This document shows, piece by piece, positions 20,101 to 28,449 of a stretch of 64,000 nucleotides of DNA. The position numbers and the translations under genes are program-made. Under the pieces are notes generated by a model. The model searched no databases, was not told the DNA's origin, and worked only from the letters and a program-made list of their open reading frames with translations. The stretch is taken from assembly GCA_947628675.1 (NCBI GenBank), contig CANRAR010000003.1, forward strand, positions 75,114 through 139,113. The letters run 5' to 3'. Source of the DNA: an uncultured Clostridia bacterium. GTDB taxonomy: Bacteria; Bacillota; Clostridia; Christensenellales; Borkfalkiaceae. Within the stretch, counting starts at the first letter, position 1, and each line of letters begins with the position of its first letter.

Positions 20101-20406
20101 TTCGATGAGAACGTCGCCTCCTTCATCAACAGCCCCGGTGCGTCCGCGGGCGAGGGCGGCGGCGACGAGGATGACGGCTCCGCCAACCCGCAGTACATCC
20201 GCGCGCTCGGCATCGTCGTAAAACTCGGGCAGGCGTCCATCTCCCTCATCCAGAGGAAGTGCTCGGTGGGGTACAACCACGCGGGCAAGATCATCGAATG
20301 GATGGAGGCGATGGGGTACATCTCGCCCTTCGACGGCAAGGCGAAGGCGCGCGAAGTGCTCATGACGCAGGAAGAATTTGAAGCCAAGTACGGGAGCATC
20401 AACTGA
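17188..20406 (+). CDS. ftsK: DNA translocase FtsK/SpoIIIE
   Basis: This 1,072-residue protein pumps chromosomal DNA through the division or sporulation septum. The N-terminal 180 residues contain four membrane helices. A long Pro/Ala/Glu/Arg linker (about 185-590) follows and includes four 13-14-residue repeats of the form SRFAPENEQPAAS (DNA 18360-18530). The C-terminal RecA-like motor has Walker A GSTGSGKSV near residue 740, Walker B IVIVVDELADLM, and a final winged-helix gamma domain (SISLIQRKCSVGYNHAGKIIEWME). I chose GTG 17188 because GGAGGG lies 7 bases upstream. The in-frame ATG at 17155 is inside a hairpin with no ribosome binding site. Its stop overlaps rimO (TGATG). Confidence 0.93.
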   Translation: MNGFGRGEDKQKEKKISVISRETVGMTLLLFSAIAFLIVVTGPYLFGDVGRAITAFFVGVFGLNVYPLLLIVALLSLGLVLGKSILGRKWLLRGGLFIVCVFFIVHTATAPYRGLSYGAYLSACWNAAETSAANGTGGGVIFGIVAYPICALITDAGAYVVFSLLTALSLYFLLLLTPLEKYISFSKARRASRPAPEESAPAPRTEGTRPYPGAITFSELPGAPRASARETAPVYPAPPVQYESRADAQARNRELLFGDDPAVNYRTNLIYDKDSYFNHRGTSPEGGGQPSARPEERGYSERYAAEAQGERPSFPRKVTEERPRTSDGYSYPVQEDYDANYTQTPSYRAPEAPAAPSAPRRDFYAHDVEPQVFSSEPNVYDAPAAENPVPHSRFAPEPEQPAASSRFAPENEQPAASSRFAPENEQPAASSRFAPENEQPAASRFAPAPAPGQPEEEPREEDRESQFRSLFTRSFGERTPVEKPLPFERRTEPPAEEPQAPQDEEPAPESRVFDSEMRRGVAELFDDDEFDGGDYREEPEQPAAPARERVRREIKDDFASEPASRMPTPPPAAPQPPARHIYREYVRPSTENFMEYDGSVTMQEDEIERNTSIIVDTLAGFKVDAEVVKVTTGPAVTRYDIDIPRNITVGTVIKRDAEIAMRLHARDGVNMYANNMSGAISIEVPNVHRATVGIKSVLQAEEYQNAKEGSLMFVIGKDVENKNVCGNIAKMKHLLVAGSTGSGKSVCLNAMLISLICKYSPEDLRLILIDPKKVEFAVFDGLPHLMINEIIADAQKAVTALRWAIEEMERRYRLFEQKTREQHITVRNVDEYNSVRTEDEAKLAKIVIVVDELADLMSVAKKDIEERIQRLAQKARAAGIHLVIATQRPSVDVITGVIKGNLPTRLAFRVIQEVDSRTILDESGAEKLLGNGDMLFRTEGMFNCLRVQGAFLSSAEVQAVVDDIKANNEAYFDENVASFINSPGASAGEGGGDEDDGSANPQYIRALGIVVKLGQASISLIQRKCSVGYNHAGKIIEWMEAMGYISPFDGKAKAREVLMTQEEFEAKYGSIN

Positions 20407-21719
20407 TGCAGAAGAAGGTTTTCGGCGTCATCTCGCTCGGGTGCGATAAGAACCGCGTGGACGCGGAGCGCCTCATGGGCGAAATTATCCGCCGCGGCCA
20501 TATATTGACCGACGACATCTCCCGCGCGCAGGTCGTCGTCGTCAACACGTGCGCCTTTTTGAATGCGGCGCGCGAGGAGTCCATAGGCGCCGTCTTGGAG
20601 GCCAACGAGAAGAGGGGCGGCGCACTCGAAAAGATCGTCGTCACGGGCTGCCTGCCGCAAAAATTCATCGGGGAACTGTACCCCGCCCTCACGGAGGCCG
20701 ACGTCTTCTTGGGCGTGGGGGATGTCTCCGAACTCTTCCCCGCCCTCGAGCGGGCGTATGCGGGGGAGCGCGTCAACGCCGTCGGTTGCGGCAACGCGTT
20801 CGGCGCAAAGCGGTACGTCTCCACGCCGTCGCATATAAAGTATCTCAAGATCTCAGACGGGTGTTTCAATCACTGCACCTACTGCCTCATTCCCAAAATA
20901 CGGGGCAAGTACATTTCGTACCCCATGGAGGAACTCGTAGAGGAGGCGCGCTCCTTGGGTGAGACGCAGGAACTCGTGCTCGTCGCGCAGGATACGACGC
21001 GCTACGGCGAGGACGGCGGCGAAAATTTATTCACCGAACTCATCCGCCGCCTTTCCGCCCTCGAAAATATCCGCCACATCCGCCTCCTCTACTGCTATCC
21101 CGAGGCGATTACAGACGACCTCATCGAAGAACTGAAAACCAACCCCAAACTTTTGAAGTACCTCGATATTCCGCTCCAACATTCGGAGAATGCGATCTTG
21201 AAGCGCATGGGGCGGCGGGGCTCGCGGGAGGAATATCTCGCTCTCTTTCAAAAACTGCGCGCGGCGGTGCCCGAGATCGCCATCCGCTCCACGTTCATTG
21301 CGGGCTTCCCCGGGGAGACGGAGGAGGAGCACAGGGCGCTTCTCGCCTTCTTGGAGGAGGCGCAACTCGAAAATTGCGGCTTTTTTGCCTACTCGCGCGA
21401 GCCCGATACGCCCGCCTACCGTCTTCCGGGGCAGGTGCACCCCTCCACCAAAAAGCGCTGGGTGCGGGAACTCTACGAAAAGCAGGCGGGCGTTTCCGCC
21501 GCCAAACTGCAAAAATTTGTGGGGAGGACGCTCACCGCCATTTGCGACGGCATCGACGACGGGAGGCAGTGCTTCGCCGGGAGGGCGTATTTCCAAGCCT
21601 ACGAAATTGACGGCAATACCTTCTTCACCGCGCCGCGGGCGGAGGAGGGGAAAACTTACAAGGTACATATCGACCGCGCAGAGACCTACGATCTCTTCGG
21701 CCACACCGTGGAGGAATAA
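20406..21719 (+). CDS. rimO: Ribosomal protein S12 methylthiotransferase RimO
   Basis: The 437-residue radical-SAM enzyme adds a methylthio group to an Asp of ribosomal protein S12. The N-terminal UPF0004 domain supplies Cys13, Cys49 and Cys82 for one 4Fe-4S cluster. The radical-SAM motif CFNHCTYC gives Cys153, Cys157 and Cys160 for the second. A C-terminal TRAM domain covers about 375-437. The closest alternative, MiaB, is less likely because the opening ISLGCDKNRVDAE and the C-terminal YDLFGHTVEE are RimO-like. It overlaps ftsK by one base and lies 1 base before pgsA, so it is part of the ftsK-recA operon. Confidence 0.93.
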   Translation: MQKKVFGVISLGCDKNRVDAERLMGEIIRRGHILTDDISRAQVVVVNTCAFLNAAREESIGAVLEANEKRGGALEKIVVTGCLPQKFIGELYPALTEADVFLGVGDVSELFPALERAYAGERVNAVGCGNAFGAKRYVSTPSHIKYLKISDGCFNHCTYCLIPKIRGKYISYPMEELVEEARSLGETQELVLVAQDTTRYGEDGGENLFTELIRRLSALENIRHIRLLYCYPEAITDDLIEELKTNPKLLKYLDIPLQHSENAILKRMGRRGSREEYLALFQKLRAAVPEIAIRSTFIAGFPGETEEEHRALLAFLEEAQLENCGFFAYSREPDTPAYRLPGQVHPSTKKRWVRELYEKQAGVSAAKLQKFVGRTLTAICDGIDDGRQCFAGRAYFQAYEIDGNTFFTAPRAEEGKTYKVHIDRAETYDLFGHTVEE

Positions 21720-21720
21720 C

Positions 21721-22392
21721 ATGAATTTACCCAACAAAATTACGCTCACAAGAATTTGCATGATCCCCGTGTTCGTCGTGTTTTTCTACGTCGAATTTCC
21801 CTATCACGAACTCGTCTCCGCGCTCGTGTTTTTGCTCGCGGCGTTCACGGATTTTCTGGACGGCCACATTGCAAGAAAGTATCACCTCGTCACCAATATG
21901 GGGAAGTTTCTCGACCCCATTGCCGATAAAGTGCTCGTCTCTACGGCGTTCATTCTGATGCTCACCCGCCCGTGGGTGTTCTCCTACGGCGGCTTCGCGG
22001 ATTGGGGCATCGTCGTTGCGGGCATCTGCGTCGCGCTCATCTTGGCGCGCGAACTCATCGTCAGCGGCTTCCGCCTCATCGCGGTGGAGCGGGGGCTCGT
22101 GCTCGCCGCCGATAAACTGGGCAAGATCAAGACGGTCACGCAGGATCTCGCCATTCCCACACTGCTTATCACCATGTCCTTCCTCGGGGAGAAGGGCTGC
22201 ATCGCGGGGTGCGCCATCGGCTATGCGCTCCTGCTACTTGCGACAATTCTCACCGTTATATCGGGCGTCAACTACATCGTGAAGAACAGGCAAGTGCTCA
22301 AAGAGGAGACTGCGGCGGTTTCGGCAAAAGAGGAGACTGCGGAAGTTTCGGAGCAAGAAGCGCCCGCGGAAGAGGAGAACGCGAACCCGTGA
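21721..22392 (+). CDS. pgsA: CDP-diacylglycerol--glycerol-3-phosphate phosphatidyltransferase
   Basis: The 223-residue integral membrane enzyme makes phosphatidylglycerophosphate, the committed step to acidic phospholipids. The CDP-alcohol phosphotransferase signature is complete: Asp44, Asp47-Gly48, Ala51-Arg52, Gly61, Asp65 and Asp69 (DFLDGHIARK...GKFLDPIADK). Several hydrophobic helices follow. The last 30 residues are an acidic Ala/Glu/Val tail (EETAAVSAKEETAEVSEQE) not needed by the family. The start at 21721 lies directly after the rimO stop, and the next gene overlaps by GTGA. Confidence 0.93.
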   Translation: MNLPNKITLTRICMIPVFVVFFYVEFPYHELVSALVFLLAAFTDFLDGHIARKYHLVTNMGKFLDPIADKVLVSTAFILMLTRPWVFSYGGFADWGIVVAGICVALILARELIVSGFRLIAVERGLVLAADKLGKIKTVTQDLAIPTLLITMSFLGEKGCIAGCAIGYALLLLATILTVISGVNYIVKNRQVLKEETAAVSAKEETAEVSEQEAPAEEENANP

Positions 22393-23489
22393 AGTACGCC
22401 GCGCTTGTGCTCTATGACAAGAAAAATCCTGTCCTCTCGGTGGATTTCCCCGCCGTGACGGACGCGCTGCTTGCGGGCGGCGTCTTTTTGGACGGCGTGG
22501 AAATTCTGCCCTACGACGCGCCCTCGTCGGTGACGGCGGCGCTCACGCGCATGGCGGACGAGTGCGAGGGGGTGTTCGCCGTGTGCGACCCCGCCCTCAT
22601 GGTCGCGGTGCGCGAGGTCGCCGTCTCCGTTTCGGGAGGGTCGCCCGAGAGCGAGTACCTCCTCGAAACCGAGCGGTGCCTCATTGCCGTGCTCCCCGCG
22701 GGGGCGCGCGGCGCGGAGATCGTGCGCACGGAGGTCGTGCCCCGCATCGACGCCCGCCGCAAGAATATGTACAGCCGCGTCGTCCTGCGCACGGTGGGCG
22801 CGCCCGCCAAGGAGGTCTTGGAGGCCGTCGCGCGCGCGGAGGAAGTGGCGGGCGGCAAACTCGCCCTCCACGCGAGCGAGAAGTACGGCTGCGGGAAGGT
22901 GGAGGTCATCTACGACGCCGCAACCCCCAAGATGACGGCGGATGAAGTCGTCCGCATCCTCGCCGAGGGGCTTGCGCCCCACCTGTATGCCATGGCGGAC
23001 GTTACGCCCGCCGAACAACTCGTCGAGGCGCTCAAACTGCACCGCCTCAAACTCTCCACGGCGGAGAGTTTCACGGGCGGCGGCGTTGGGCGCGCCATCG
23101 TGCGGGTGCCGGGCGCGAGCAAGGTCTACTTCGAGGGCTTGAATACCTACGACGGCGCGTCCAAAATCGCGCGGCTCGGCGTCAGGGAAGAGACGATCCG
23201 GAGCAAGGGTGCGGTCTCGGGCGAGACGGCGTACGAGATGGCGGCGGGGCTCATCGTGCAGGGAAACTGCGATGTCTCCATCGCAACGACGGGCGTCGCG
23301 GGTCCCGACCCCGTCGGCTCCGATCCCGTAGGCCTTTGCTACCTCGCCGTGGGAACAAGGGAGCAGGTGAAGGTTTTCTGCCACCGCCTCGCGGGGGACA
23401 GGGAGACCATCACGGAGACGGCGATAAATCTGGCGCTCTTCCACGCCTTGAAGGTGCTGACGGAAAAGCCGCTTCCCGATAAAATTTAG
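22389..23489 (+). CDS. cinA: CinA-like protein with degenerate N-terminal domain
   Basis: The 366-residue protein ends in a CinA/PncC nicotinamide-nucleotide amidase domain (about 205-360), with the family motifs LSTAESFTGG, GLNTYDGASK, ATTGVAGPDP and PVGLCYLAV. This domain hydrolyses NMN to nicotinate mononucleotide. The N-terminal half keeps the spacing of the COG1058 pyrophosphatase domain but lacks its usual GDE and GGLGPTxDD motifs, so it is probably inactive. I chose GTG 22389 because it overlaps the pgsA stop (GTGA) and AGAGGAGAA precedes it. cinA before recA is the usual Firmicutes order and suggests coexpression with recA. Confidence 0.87.
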   Translation: MKYAALVLYDKKNPVLSVDFPAVTDALLAGGVFLDGVEILPYDAPSSVTAALTRMADECEGVFAVCDPALMVAVREVAVSVSGGSPESEYLLETERCLIAVLPAGARGAEIVRTEVVPRIDARRKNMYSRVVLRTVGAPAKEVLEAVARAEEVAGGKLALHASEKYGCGKVEVIYDAATPKMTADEVVRILAEGLAPHLYAMADVTPAEQLVEALKLHRLKLSTAESFTGGGVGRAIVRVPGASKVYFEGLNTYDGASKIARLGVREETIRSKGAVSGETAYEMAAGLIVQGNCDVSIATTGVAGPDPVGSDPVGLCYLAVGTREQVKVFCHRLAGDRETITETAINLALFHALKVLTEKPLPDKI

Positions 23490-23516
23490 CGAAAAAAACC
23501 AATAAGGAGAAGATAC

Positions 23517-24539
23517 ATGAACGAAGAAAAGTTGAAGGCACTGGACGCTGTCCTTGCGCAGATCGAAAAGGCTTACGGCAAGGGCGCCATCATGAAACTC
23601 GGCGAGAACGCGGGCAACACGGATATCGAGGTCATCCCCACGGGTTGCCTCTCCCTCGACCTCGCGCTCGGCATCGGGGGCTTCCCCCGCGGCAGGATGA
23701 TCGAGATCTACGGCCCCGAATCCTCGGGCAAGACGACGGTCGCCCTCCACGCCGTCGCCGAAGCGCAGAAGGCGGGCGGCATTGCGGCGTTTGTCGATGC
23801 CGAACACGCCCTCGACCCCGTATATGCCAAACATTTGGGGGTGAATTTGGACGATCTATACGTCTCCCAGCCCGATACGGGCGAGCAGGCCCTCGACATC
23901 GTCGATGCCCTCGTGCGCTCCTCGGCGGTCGATATCATCGTCGTGGACTCCGTCGCGGCGCTCACGCCCAAGGCGGAGATCGAGGGGGATATGGGGGATA
24001 GCCACGTAGGGCTTCAAGCCCGCCTCATGTCGCAGGCGCTCCGCAAACTCACCGCCATCGTCAACAAGAGCAAGACGTGCGTCGTCTTTATCAACCAACT
24101 CCGCGAGAAGGTGGGTGTGATGTTCGGCAATCCCGAAGTGACCCCCGGCGGCAAGGCCTTAAAATTCTACGCCTCCATCCGCATTGACGTCAGAAAGACG
24201 GACATTCTCAAGGAGGCGGGCGGAGCCGCGGGCAACCGCACCCGCGCCAAAGTCGTCAAGAACAAACTCGCGCCGCCCTTCCGTCAGGCGGAGTTCGATA
24301 TCATGTACGGCGAGGGCATCTCGCAGGAGGGCTGCGTCATCGATTTGGGCGTTCAGTACGACGTCATCAAAAAGAGCGGCGCGTGGTTCAGCTACGAGGA
24401 CAATAAAATTGCCAACGGCAGGGAAAAACTGCGCCAGTACTTGAAGGACAACCCCGAGCAGATGCAGGAGATGATGGAAAAGATCAGGCTCGCCGCCAAG
24501 GGCGCCTCCGTAGACGAAGTGGCGGGGAGCGAGGAGTAA
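23517..24539 (+). CDS. recA: Recombinase RecA
   Basis: This 340-residue RecA is the strand-exchange filament protein and SOS co-protease. The Walker A motif GPESSGKTT is near residue 66 and Walker [11 protein letters not shown] near 139. The glutamine switch stretch [16 protein letters not shown], the DNA loops and the C-terminal domain are all present at normal length. AAGGAGA precedes the ATG. There is no separate promoter in the 27-base gap after cinA. I see no clear LexA box here. A strong hairpin follows the stop. Confidence 0.98.
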   Translation: MNEEKLKALDAVLAQIEKAYGKGAIMKLGENAGNTDIEVIPTGCLSLDLALGIGGFPRGRMIEIYGPESSGKTTVALHAVAEAQKAGGIAAFVDAEHALDPVYAKHLGVNLDDLYVSQPDTGEQALDIVDALVRSSAVDIIVVDSVAALTPKAEIEGDMGDSHVGLQARLMSQALRKLTAIVNKSKTCVVFINQLREKVGVMFGNPEVTPGGKALKFYASIRIDVRKTDILKEAGGAAGNRTRAKVVKNKLAPPFRQAEFDIMYGEGISQEGCVIDLGVQYDVIKKSGAWFSYEDNKIANGREKLRQYLKDNPEQMQEMMEKIRLAAKGASVDEVAGSEE

Positions 24540-24541
24540 AT

Positions 24542-24582
24542 TTCGCAAAAAATCTTTTCCTACGGAAAATATTTTTTGCGAA
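24542..24582 (+). terminator. Terminator-like hairpin after recA
   Basis: A 19-bp stem with one mismatch (TTCGCAAAAAATCTTTTCC with its partner) closes on a TAC loop and starts 2 bases after the recA stop codon. Confidence 0.65.
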
Positions 24583-24870
24583 GAATGTAGCGTGTATGGG
24601 ATATTTACCCTATCTCAATATTCGCTTATCTCGTCATTAAGGCTCCCGTAGGGTGCCAAATGGGGGTGTGCAGCGGCGGGGAACCCGCCTCGCACCAAGT
24701 TTCGCCGTGCAGTAGCTCGGCGAAACGATAGCACCCTCCCCCTGCCCCCTCCACGGGAGCCTTCCTTGAGGCTTTCGGGAAAGGCGACCTATGATATGTG
24801 GAGCCTTTCTCCGCAATGGGGGTGTCTCGGAGAGACGGGGGTGGGGCTCTATCAATCAGTCAATCAGTCT
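24583..24870. repeat. R5/R2 repeat region (R2 copy a, minus orientation)
   Basis: R2 copy a runs about 24755-24835: GGGAGCCTTCCTTGAGGC, TTCGGGAAAGGCGACC, ATGATATGTGGAGCCTTTC. It matches the complement of 35165-35265 and 52305-52390. An R5-like CACCCTCCCCCTG segment precedes it. A weak promoter-like pair, TTGAGG (24766) and TATGAT (24790), lies inside R2 with 18-bp spacing and may read into nadE. Confidence 0.55.
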
Positions 24871-26787
24871 ATGAAACATCAATTTATAAAAGTTGCGGCG
24901 GCAAGTCCCGCGCTCAAAGTCGCGGATCCCGCCTACAACGCACAAAAGATCATCGAAGTTATCGAAGCGCAGGCCGAAAAGGGCACCGAGATCTTGGTCT
25001 TTCCCGAACTCTCCCTCTCGGGCTACACCTGCGGCGACCTCTTCCTGCAACAGACGCTTTTAGAGGGCTGTCTTTCCGCCTTGAAGCGGGTCGCCGAGGC
25101 GACGAAGGGCAAAATTATGCTCGTCTTCGTCGGGCTTCCGCTCGCGCATGACGGCAAACTCTACAACTGCGCCGCGGCGCTCTCCGACGGCGAGGTCAAG
25201 GGCTTCGTCCCCAAGACCCACATTCCCAACTATAACGAGTTCTACGAAGCGCGCTATTTTTCGCCTGCACCCGAGGGCGCGTCGTGGCACCGCCTCGGCA
25301 GCGAGGAGGACGACGGCGCGTATCTCTCTGCCGAACTCGTATTCCGGGACGAGGCGCACCCCGAGATCGCCGTCGGCTGTGAAATTTGCGAAGATCTCTG
25401 GGCGCCCGAACCGCCCTCCGTACGGCTCGCGGCAAAGGGGGCGGCGATCATCGTCAACCTCTCCGCCTCCGATGAGACGGTGGGAAAAAGAGAGTACCGC
25501 CATAAACTTCTCGCCGCGCAGTCTGGCAAGAACGTCTGCGCCTACGTCTACTGCGACGCGGGCGAGGGCGAATCCACCTCGGATATGGTCTTTGCGGGCA
25601 ACAACATGGTGTATGAAAACGGCGTCTGCCTCGCCGAGAGTATGCCCTTCTCGGGCGAAGTGTGCGAGGCGGAAGCGGACGTCGGCTTTCTCCTCTCGGA
25701 GCGCAGAAAACTCACCACCTTCCGCGCCGATCCCGACACCGAAGATTGGCTGGACGCCTCCTTCGTCACGGAGGGAGACCTCACGCTCCGCAAGATCGAC
25801 CCCGCGCCCTTCGTTCCGCACGAGGAAGGGGCGAGGCGGGAGCGCGCCGAGCGCATCCTCGAGATACAGGCACACGCGCTCGCAAGGCGCATCTCGCACA
25901 TCCATGCGCGCACGGCCGTCCTCGGCATCTCGGGCGGGCTGGATAGTACGCTCGCCCTGCTCGTCACCTGCCGCGCGTTCGACCTTCTCAAAAAGCCGCG
26001 CGAGGACATTCTCGCCGTCTCCATGCCGGGCTTCGGCACCACGGTCAAGACCAAGAACAACGCCACCGCGCTCATGCAGGCGCTCGGCGTCACGCAGAGG
26101 CAGATAGGTATCTCGCAGACTGTCTTAAAGCACTTTAAGGACATCGGGCACGACCCCGACGAACTGAACACCACCTACGAGAACGCACAGGCGCGCTACC
26201 GCACCATGCTCCTCATGGATCTCGCGGGCGATGCGGGCGGGCTCGTCGTCGGCACGGGGGATCTAAGTGAACTCGCCCTCGGCTGGTGCACGTACAACGG
26301 CGACCATATGAGTATGTACGCCGTCAACTGCTCGGTGCCCAAGACGCTCGTCAGGTATTTGGTGCTCGCAGAGGCGGAGCGCCTCGGCGGCAGGGCGGAG
26401 GTCGTCTTGAAGGGGGTGCTGAATACGGAGATCTCCCCCGAACTTCTCCCGCCCGACGAGGCGGGCAACATCGCGCAGAAGACGGAGGATCTCATCGGCC
26501 CCTACGAACTGCACGATTTCTACCTCTATCGCTTCTTGCGCCGCGGCGACGGCGCCGCCAAAACGCTGTACCTCGCCGAGCGCGCCTTTGCGGGAAAGTA
26601 CGATCGGGCGACGCTCAAAAAGTGGCTCGTCGTCTTTTACAGGCGGTTTTTCGCCCAGCAGTTCAAGCGCAACTGTGTGCCCGACGGCGTGAAGGTGGGC
26701 TCGGTGTCACTCTCGCCCCGCGCCGACCTGCGGATGCCCTCCGATGCCTCCGCCACGCTCTGGCTCGAAGAGGCGGAAAATCTCTGA
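24871..26787 (+). CDS. nadE: Glutamine-dependent NAD+ synthetase
   Basis: The 638-residue enzyme makes NAD+ from nicotinate adenine dinucleotide using glutamine-derived ammonia. The N-terminal nitrilase-fold glutaminase has the triad Glu46 (VFPELSLSGY), Lys115 (VPKTHIPNY) and Cys173 (GCEICEDLW). The C-terminal synthetase has the PP-loop GISGGLDSTLAL near residue 350 and GTGDLSELALGWCTYNGDHM. I chose ATG 24871 because the family begins FIKVAAASP at this point, although no good ribosome binding site precedes it. An in-frame GTG at 24841 with GGAGAGACGGGG upstream is the alternative. The gene sits between recA and rny, where it is not normally found. Confidence 0.92.
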   Translation: MKHQFIKVAAASPALKVADPAYNAQKIIEVIEAQAEKGTEILVFPELSLSGYTCGDLFLQQTLLEGCLSALKRVAEATKGKIMLVFVGLPLAHDGKLYNCAAALSDGEVKGFVPKTHIPNYNEFYEARYFSPAPEGASWHRLGSEEDDGAYLSAELVFRDEAHPEIAVGCEICEDLWAPEPPSVRLAAKGAAIIVNLSASDETVGKREYRHKLLAAQSGKNVCAYVYCDAGEGESTSDMVFAGNNMVYENGVCLAESMPFSGEVCEAEADVGFLLSERRKLTTFRADPDTEDWLDASFVTEGDLTLRKIDPAPFVPHEEGARRERAERILEIQAHALARRISHIHARTAVLGISGGLDSTLALLVTCRAFDLLKKPREDILAVSMPGFGTTVKTKNNATALMQALGVTQRQIGISQTVLKHFKDIGHDPDELNTTYENAQARYRTMLLMDLAGDAGGLVVGTGDLSELALGWCTYNGDHMSMYAVNCSVPKTLVRYLVLAEAERLGGRAEVVLKGVLNTEISPELLPPDEAGNIAQKTEDLIGPYELHDFYLYRFLRRGDGAAKTLYLAERAFAGKYDRATLKKWLVVFYRRFFAQQFKRNCVPDGVKVGSVSLSPRADLRMPSDASATLWLEEAENL

Positions 26788-26826
26788 AAATGCTTAAACG
26801 CTGTCAGTTTTAGGAGAAAAACGCAT

Positions 26827-28170
26827 ATGTCATTTGTTAAAAATTTCGCATGGGGCGTCGCCACGGCGTCCTACCAAATTGAGGGCGGTACGTACGAGGA
26901 CGACAAGGGTTTGAGCGTCTGGGACGTCGCCTCCGCCACCCCCGGCCGCGTGTTCGAGGGGCACAAGGGGCACATTGGGTGCGACCACTACCACAAGTGG
27001 AAAGAGGACGTCTCCCTCATGAAAAAACTCGGCATCAAGGCGTACCGTATGTCGATCAACTGGGCGCGCCTCATTCCCGAGGGCGTCGGCAGGGTGAGCG
27101 AAGCGGGCAAAAATTTCTACCTGAACCTCTTCAAGGAACTGAAATCTGCGGGCATCGAGCCGTGGGTCACCCTCTTCCACTGGGACTATCCCTACGCCCT
27201 CTATTTGAAGGGCGGCTGGCTCAATCCCGAAAGTTCGGATTGGTTTGAAAATTACGCCAAGGTGTGCGGAGAACTCTTCGGCGAGTATGTCACGCACTTC
27301 ATTCTCATCAACGAACCCGAGTGCTTCGTCGGGCTGGGGCACTTCACGGCGGGTCACGCGCCGTTTTTGAAACTGCCCGTCGGCGACGTCGCCCGCGTCG
27401 CCCACAACGTGCTCCTCTCCTGCGGCAAGGCGGAGAAAATCTTGCGAAAAACCTGCCCCCATCCCATCAAAATCGGCACCGCGCAGGCGTATTGGCCGGC
27501 AATCCCCGCAACGGAGCGCGATGTGGAGATCGCCCGCCGCGAGACGTTTGCTTGCCACAACGATTTCGGCTGCCCCGCGCTTTGGCTCGACCCGCTCCTC
27601 AAAGGGGAATACCCCGCAGACTTTCTCGCGTGGTTCAAGGAAAACGGCTTCGTTCCGCCCCAAGAGGACTTGAAGATCATCAAGAGCAAACTCGATTTTT
27701 GCGGGCTCAACACCTATTCGGGCAACCCCGTGAAGGAGGAGGGCGGCAAGCCCGTCTATCTCACCCCCTCGCCCGCCGTCCCCAAGACGGATATGCGCTG
27801 GAACGTCTTTCCCTCGGTCATGTACTACGGGCCCAAGTTCATCTACGAGCGCTACGGGCTCCCCGTCGTGTACACGGAGGACGGCGTCGCCCTCGCGGAG
27901 TGGAAGGATGTAAACGGCGAGATCAACGACGACAGCCGCATCGATTTCTTGAAGCGCTACCTTCGGGAACTGCACCGCGCGGCGCAGGAAGTGCCCGTCG
28001 AGGGCTACTTCTATTGGACGTTCTACGACAATTACGAGTGGACGGAGGGCTTCTCCAAGAAGTTCGGCATCGTGCACTTCGACCCCGAAACGCTGGAGCG
28101 CACCCCCAAAAAGAGCGCATGGTTCTACAAAAAGGTCATCGAAACCAACGGCGAAGAGATCTTCAAATAA
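26827..28170 (+). CDS. Glycoside hydrolase family 1 (beta-glucosidase-like)
   Basis: The 447-residue GH1 TIM-barrel enzyme would hydrolyse beta-glucosides or related glycosides, or 6-phospho forms, in the cytoplasm; there is no signal peptide. The opening FAWGVATASYQIEGG and the middle YRMSINWARLIPEG are typical. The acid/base motif reads INEPECF (usually TxNEP) and the nucleophile motif reads YTEDG (usually TENG), so both glutamates are kept but neighbours differ. The C-terminal FYWTFYDNYEWTEGF is standard. It follows nadE by 39 bases with AGGAG upstream, so the two may be cotranscribed. Preference for phosphorylated substrates cannot be decided from the sequence. Confidence 0.92.
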   Translation: MSFVKNFAWGVATASYQIEGGTYEDDKGLSVWDVASATPGRVFEGHKGHIGCDHYHKWKEDVSLMKKLGIKAYRMSINWARLIPEGVGRVSEAGKNFYLNLFKELKSAGIEPWVTLFHWDYPYALYLKGGWLNPESSDWFENYAKVCGELFGEYVTHFILINEPECFVGLGHFTAGHAPFLKLPVGDVARVAHNVLLSCGKAEKILRKTCPHPIKIGTAQAYWPAIPATERDVEIARRETFACHNDFGCPALWLDPLLKGEYPADFLAWFKENGFVPPQEDLKIIKSKLDFCGLNTYSGNPVKEEGGKPVYLTPSPAVPKTDMRWNVFPSVMYYGPKFIYERYGLPVVYTEDGVALAEWKDVNGEINDDSRIDFLKRYLRELHRAAQEVPVEGYFYWTFYDNYEWTEGFSKKFGIVHFDPETLERTPKKSAWFYKKVIETNGEEIFK

Positions 28171-28181
28171 AAAACATCCGG

Positions 28182-28206
28182 AAAAGCGGGGCGCGCCCCG
28201 CTTTTT
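28182..28206 (+). terminator. Terminator after the GH1 gene
   Basis: AAAAGCGGGGCG and CGCCCCGCTTTT form a perfect palindrome followed by TTTTTCAT, a normal intrinsic terminator. Confidence 0.85.
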
Positions 28207-28340
28207 CATATAGGCACCCTCGGGAGGGGGAAACCGCATTCCTCATCCGCTCACGCGCCGCCGCTGCATTTGCCATGGAGGCGCGTTCCATATTGTCCGC
28301 AAAATTCTTTGGGAAATTTCCCAACCCTATCGCCAAGCGT

Positions 28341-28369
28341 TTGACATCTTGCCCCAAATCCTGTATAAT
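28341..28369 (+). promoter_or_regulatory. Consensus promoter of rny
   Basis: TTGACA (28341-28346) and TATAAT (28364-28369) are 17 bp apart, a perfect sigma-A consensus. The leader to the rny start is about 75 nt and ends in GAGGAGG. The 28207-28340 stretch before it holds no gene. Confidence 0.9.
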
Positions 28370-28449
28370 GATTGCGGACAATGCCGAATCCTGTCCCCCG
28401 CGGGCAGTGAAAGGATAGATGTCGAAATTCAATTTATGAGGAGGTTTGT

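Noticed and set aside
17128..20834. Long minus-strand frames (1,050 and 634 codons) opposite ftsK and rimO
   Set aside because: Compositionally biased, Arg/Gly-rich, no domains; ftsK and rimO on the plus strand are certain.
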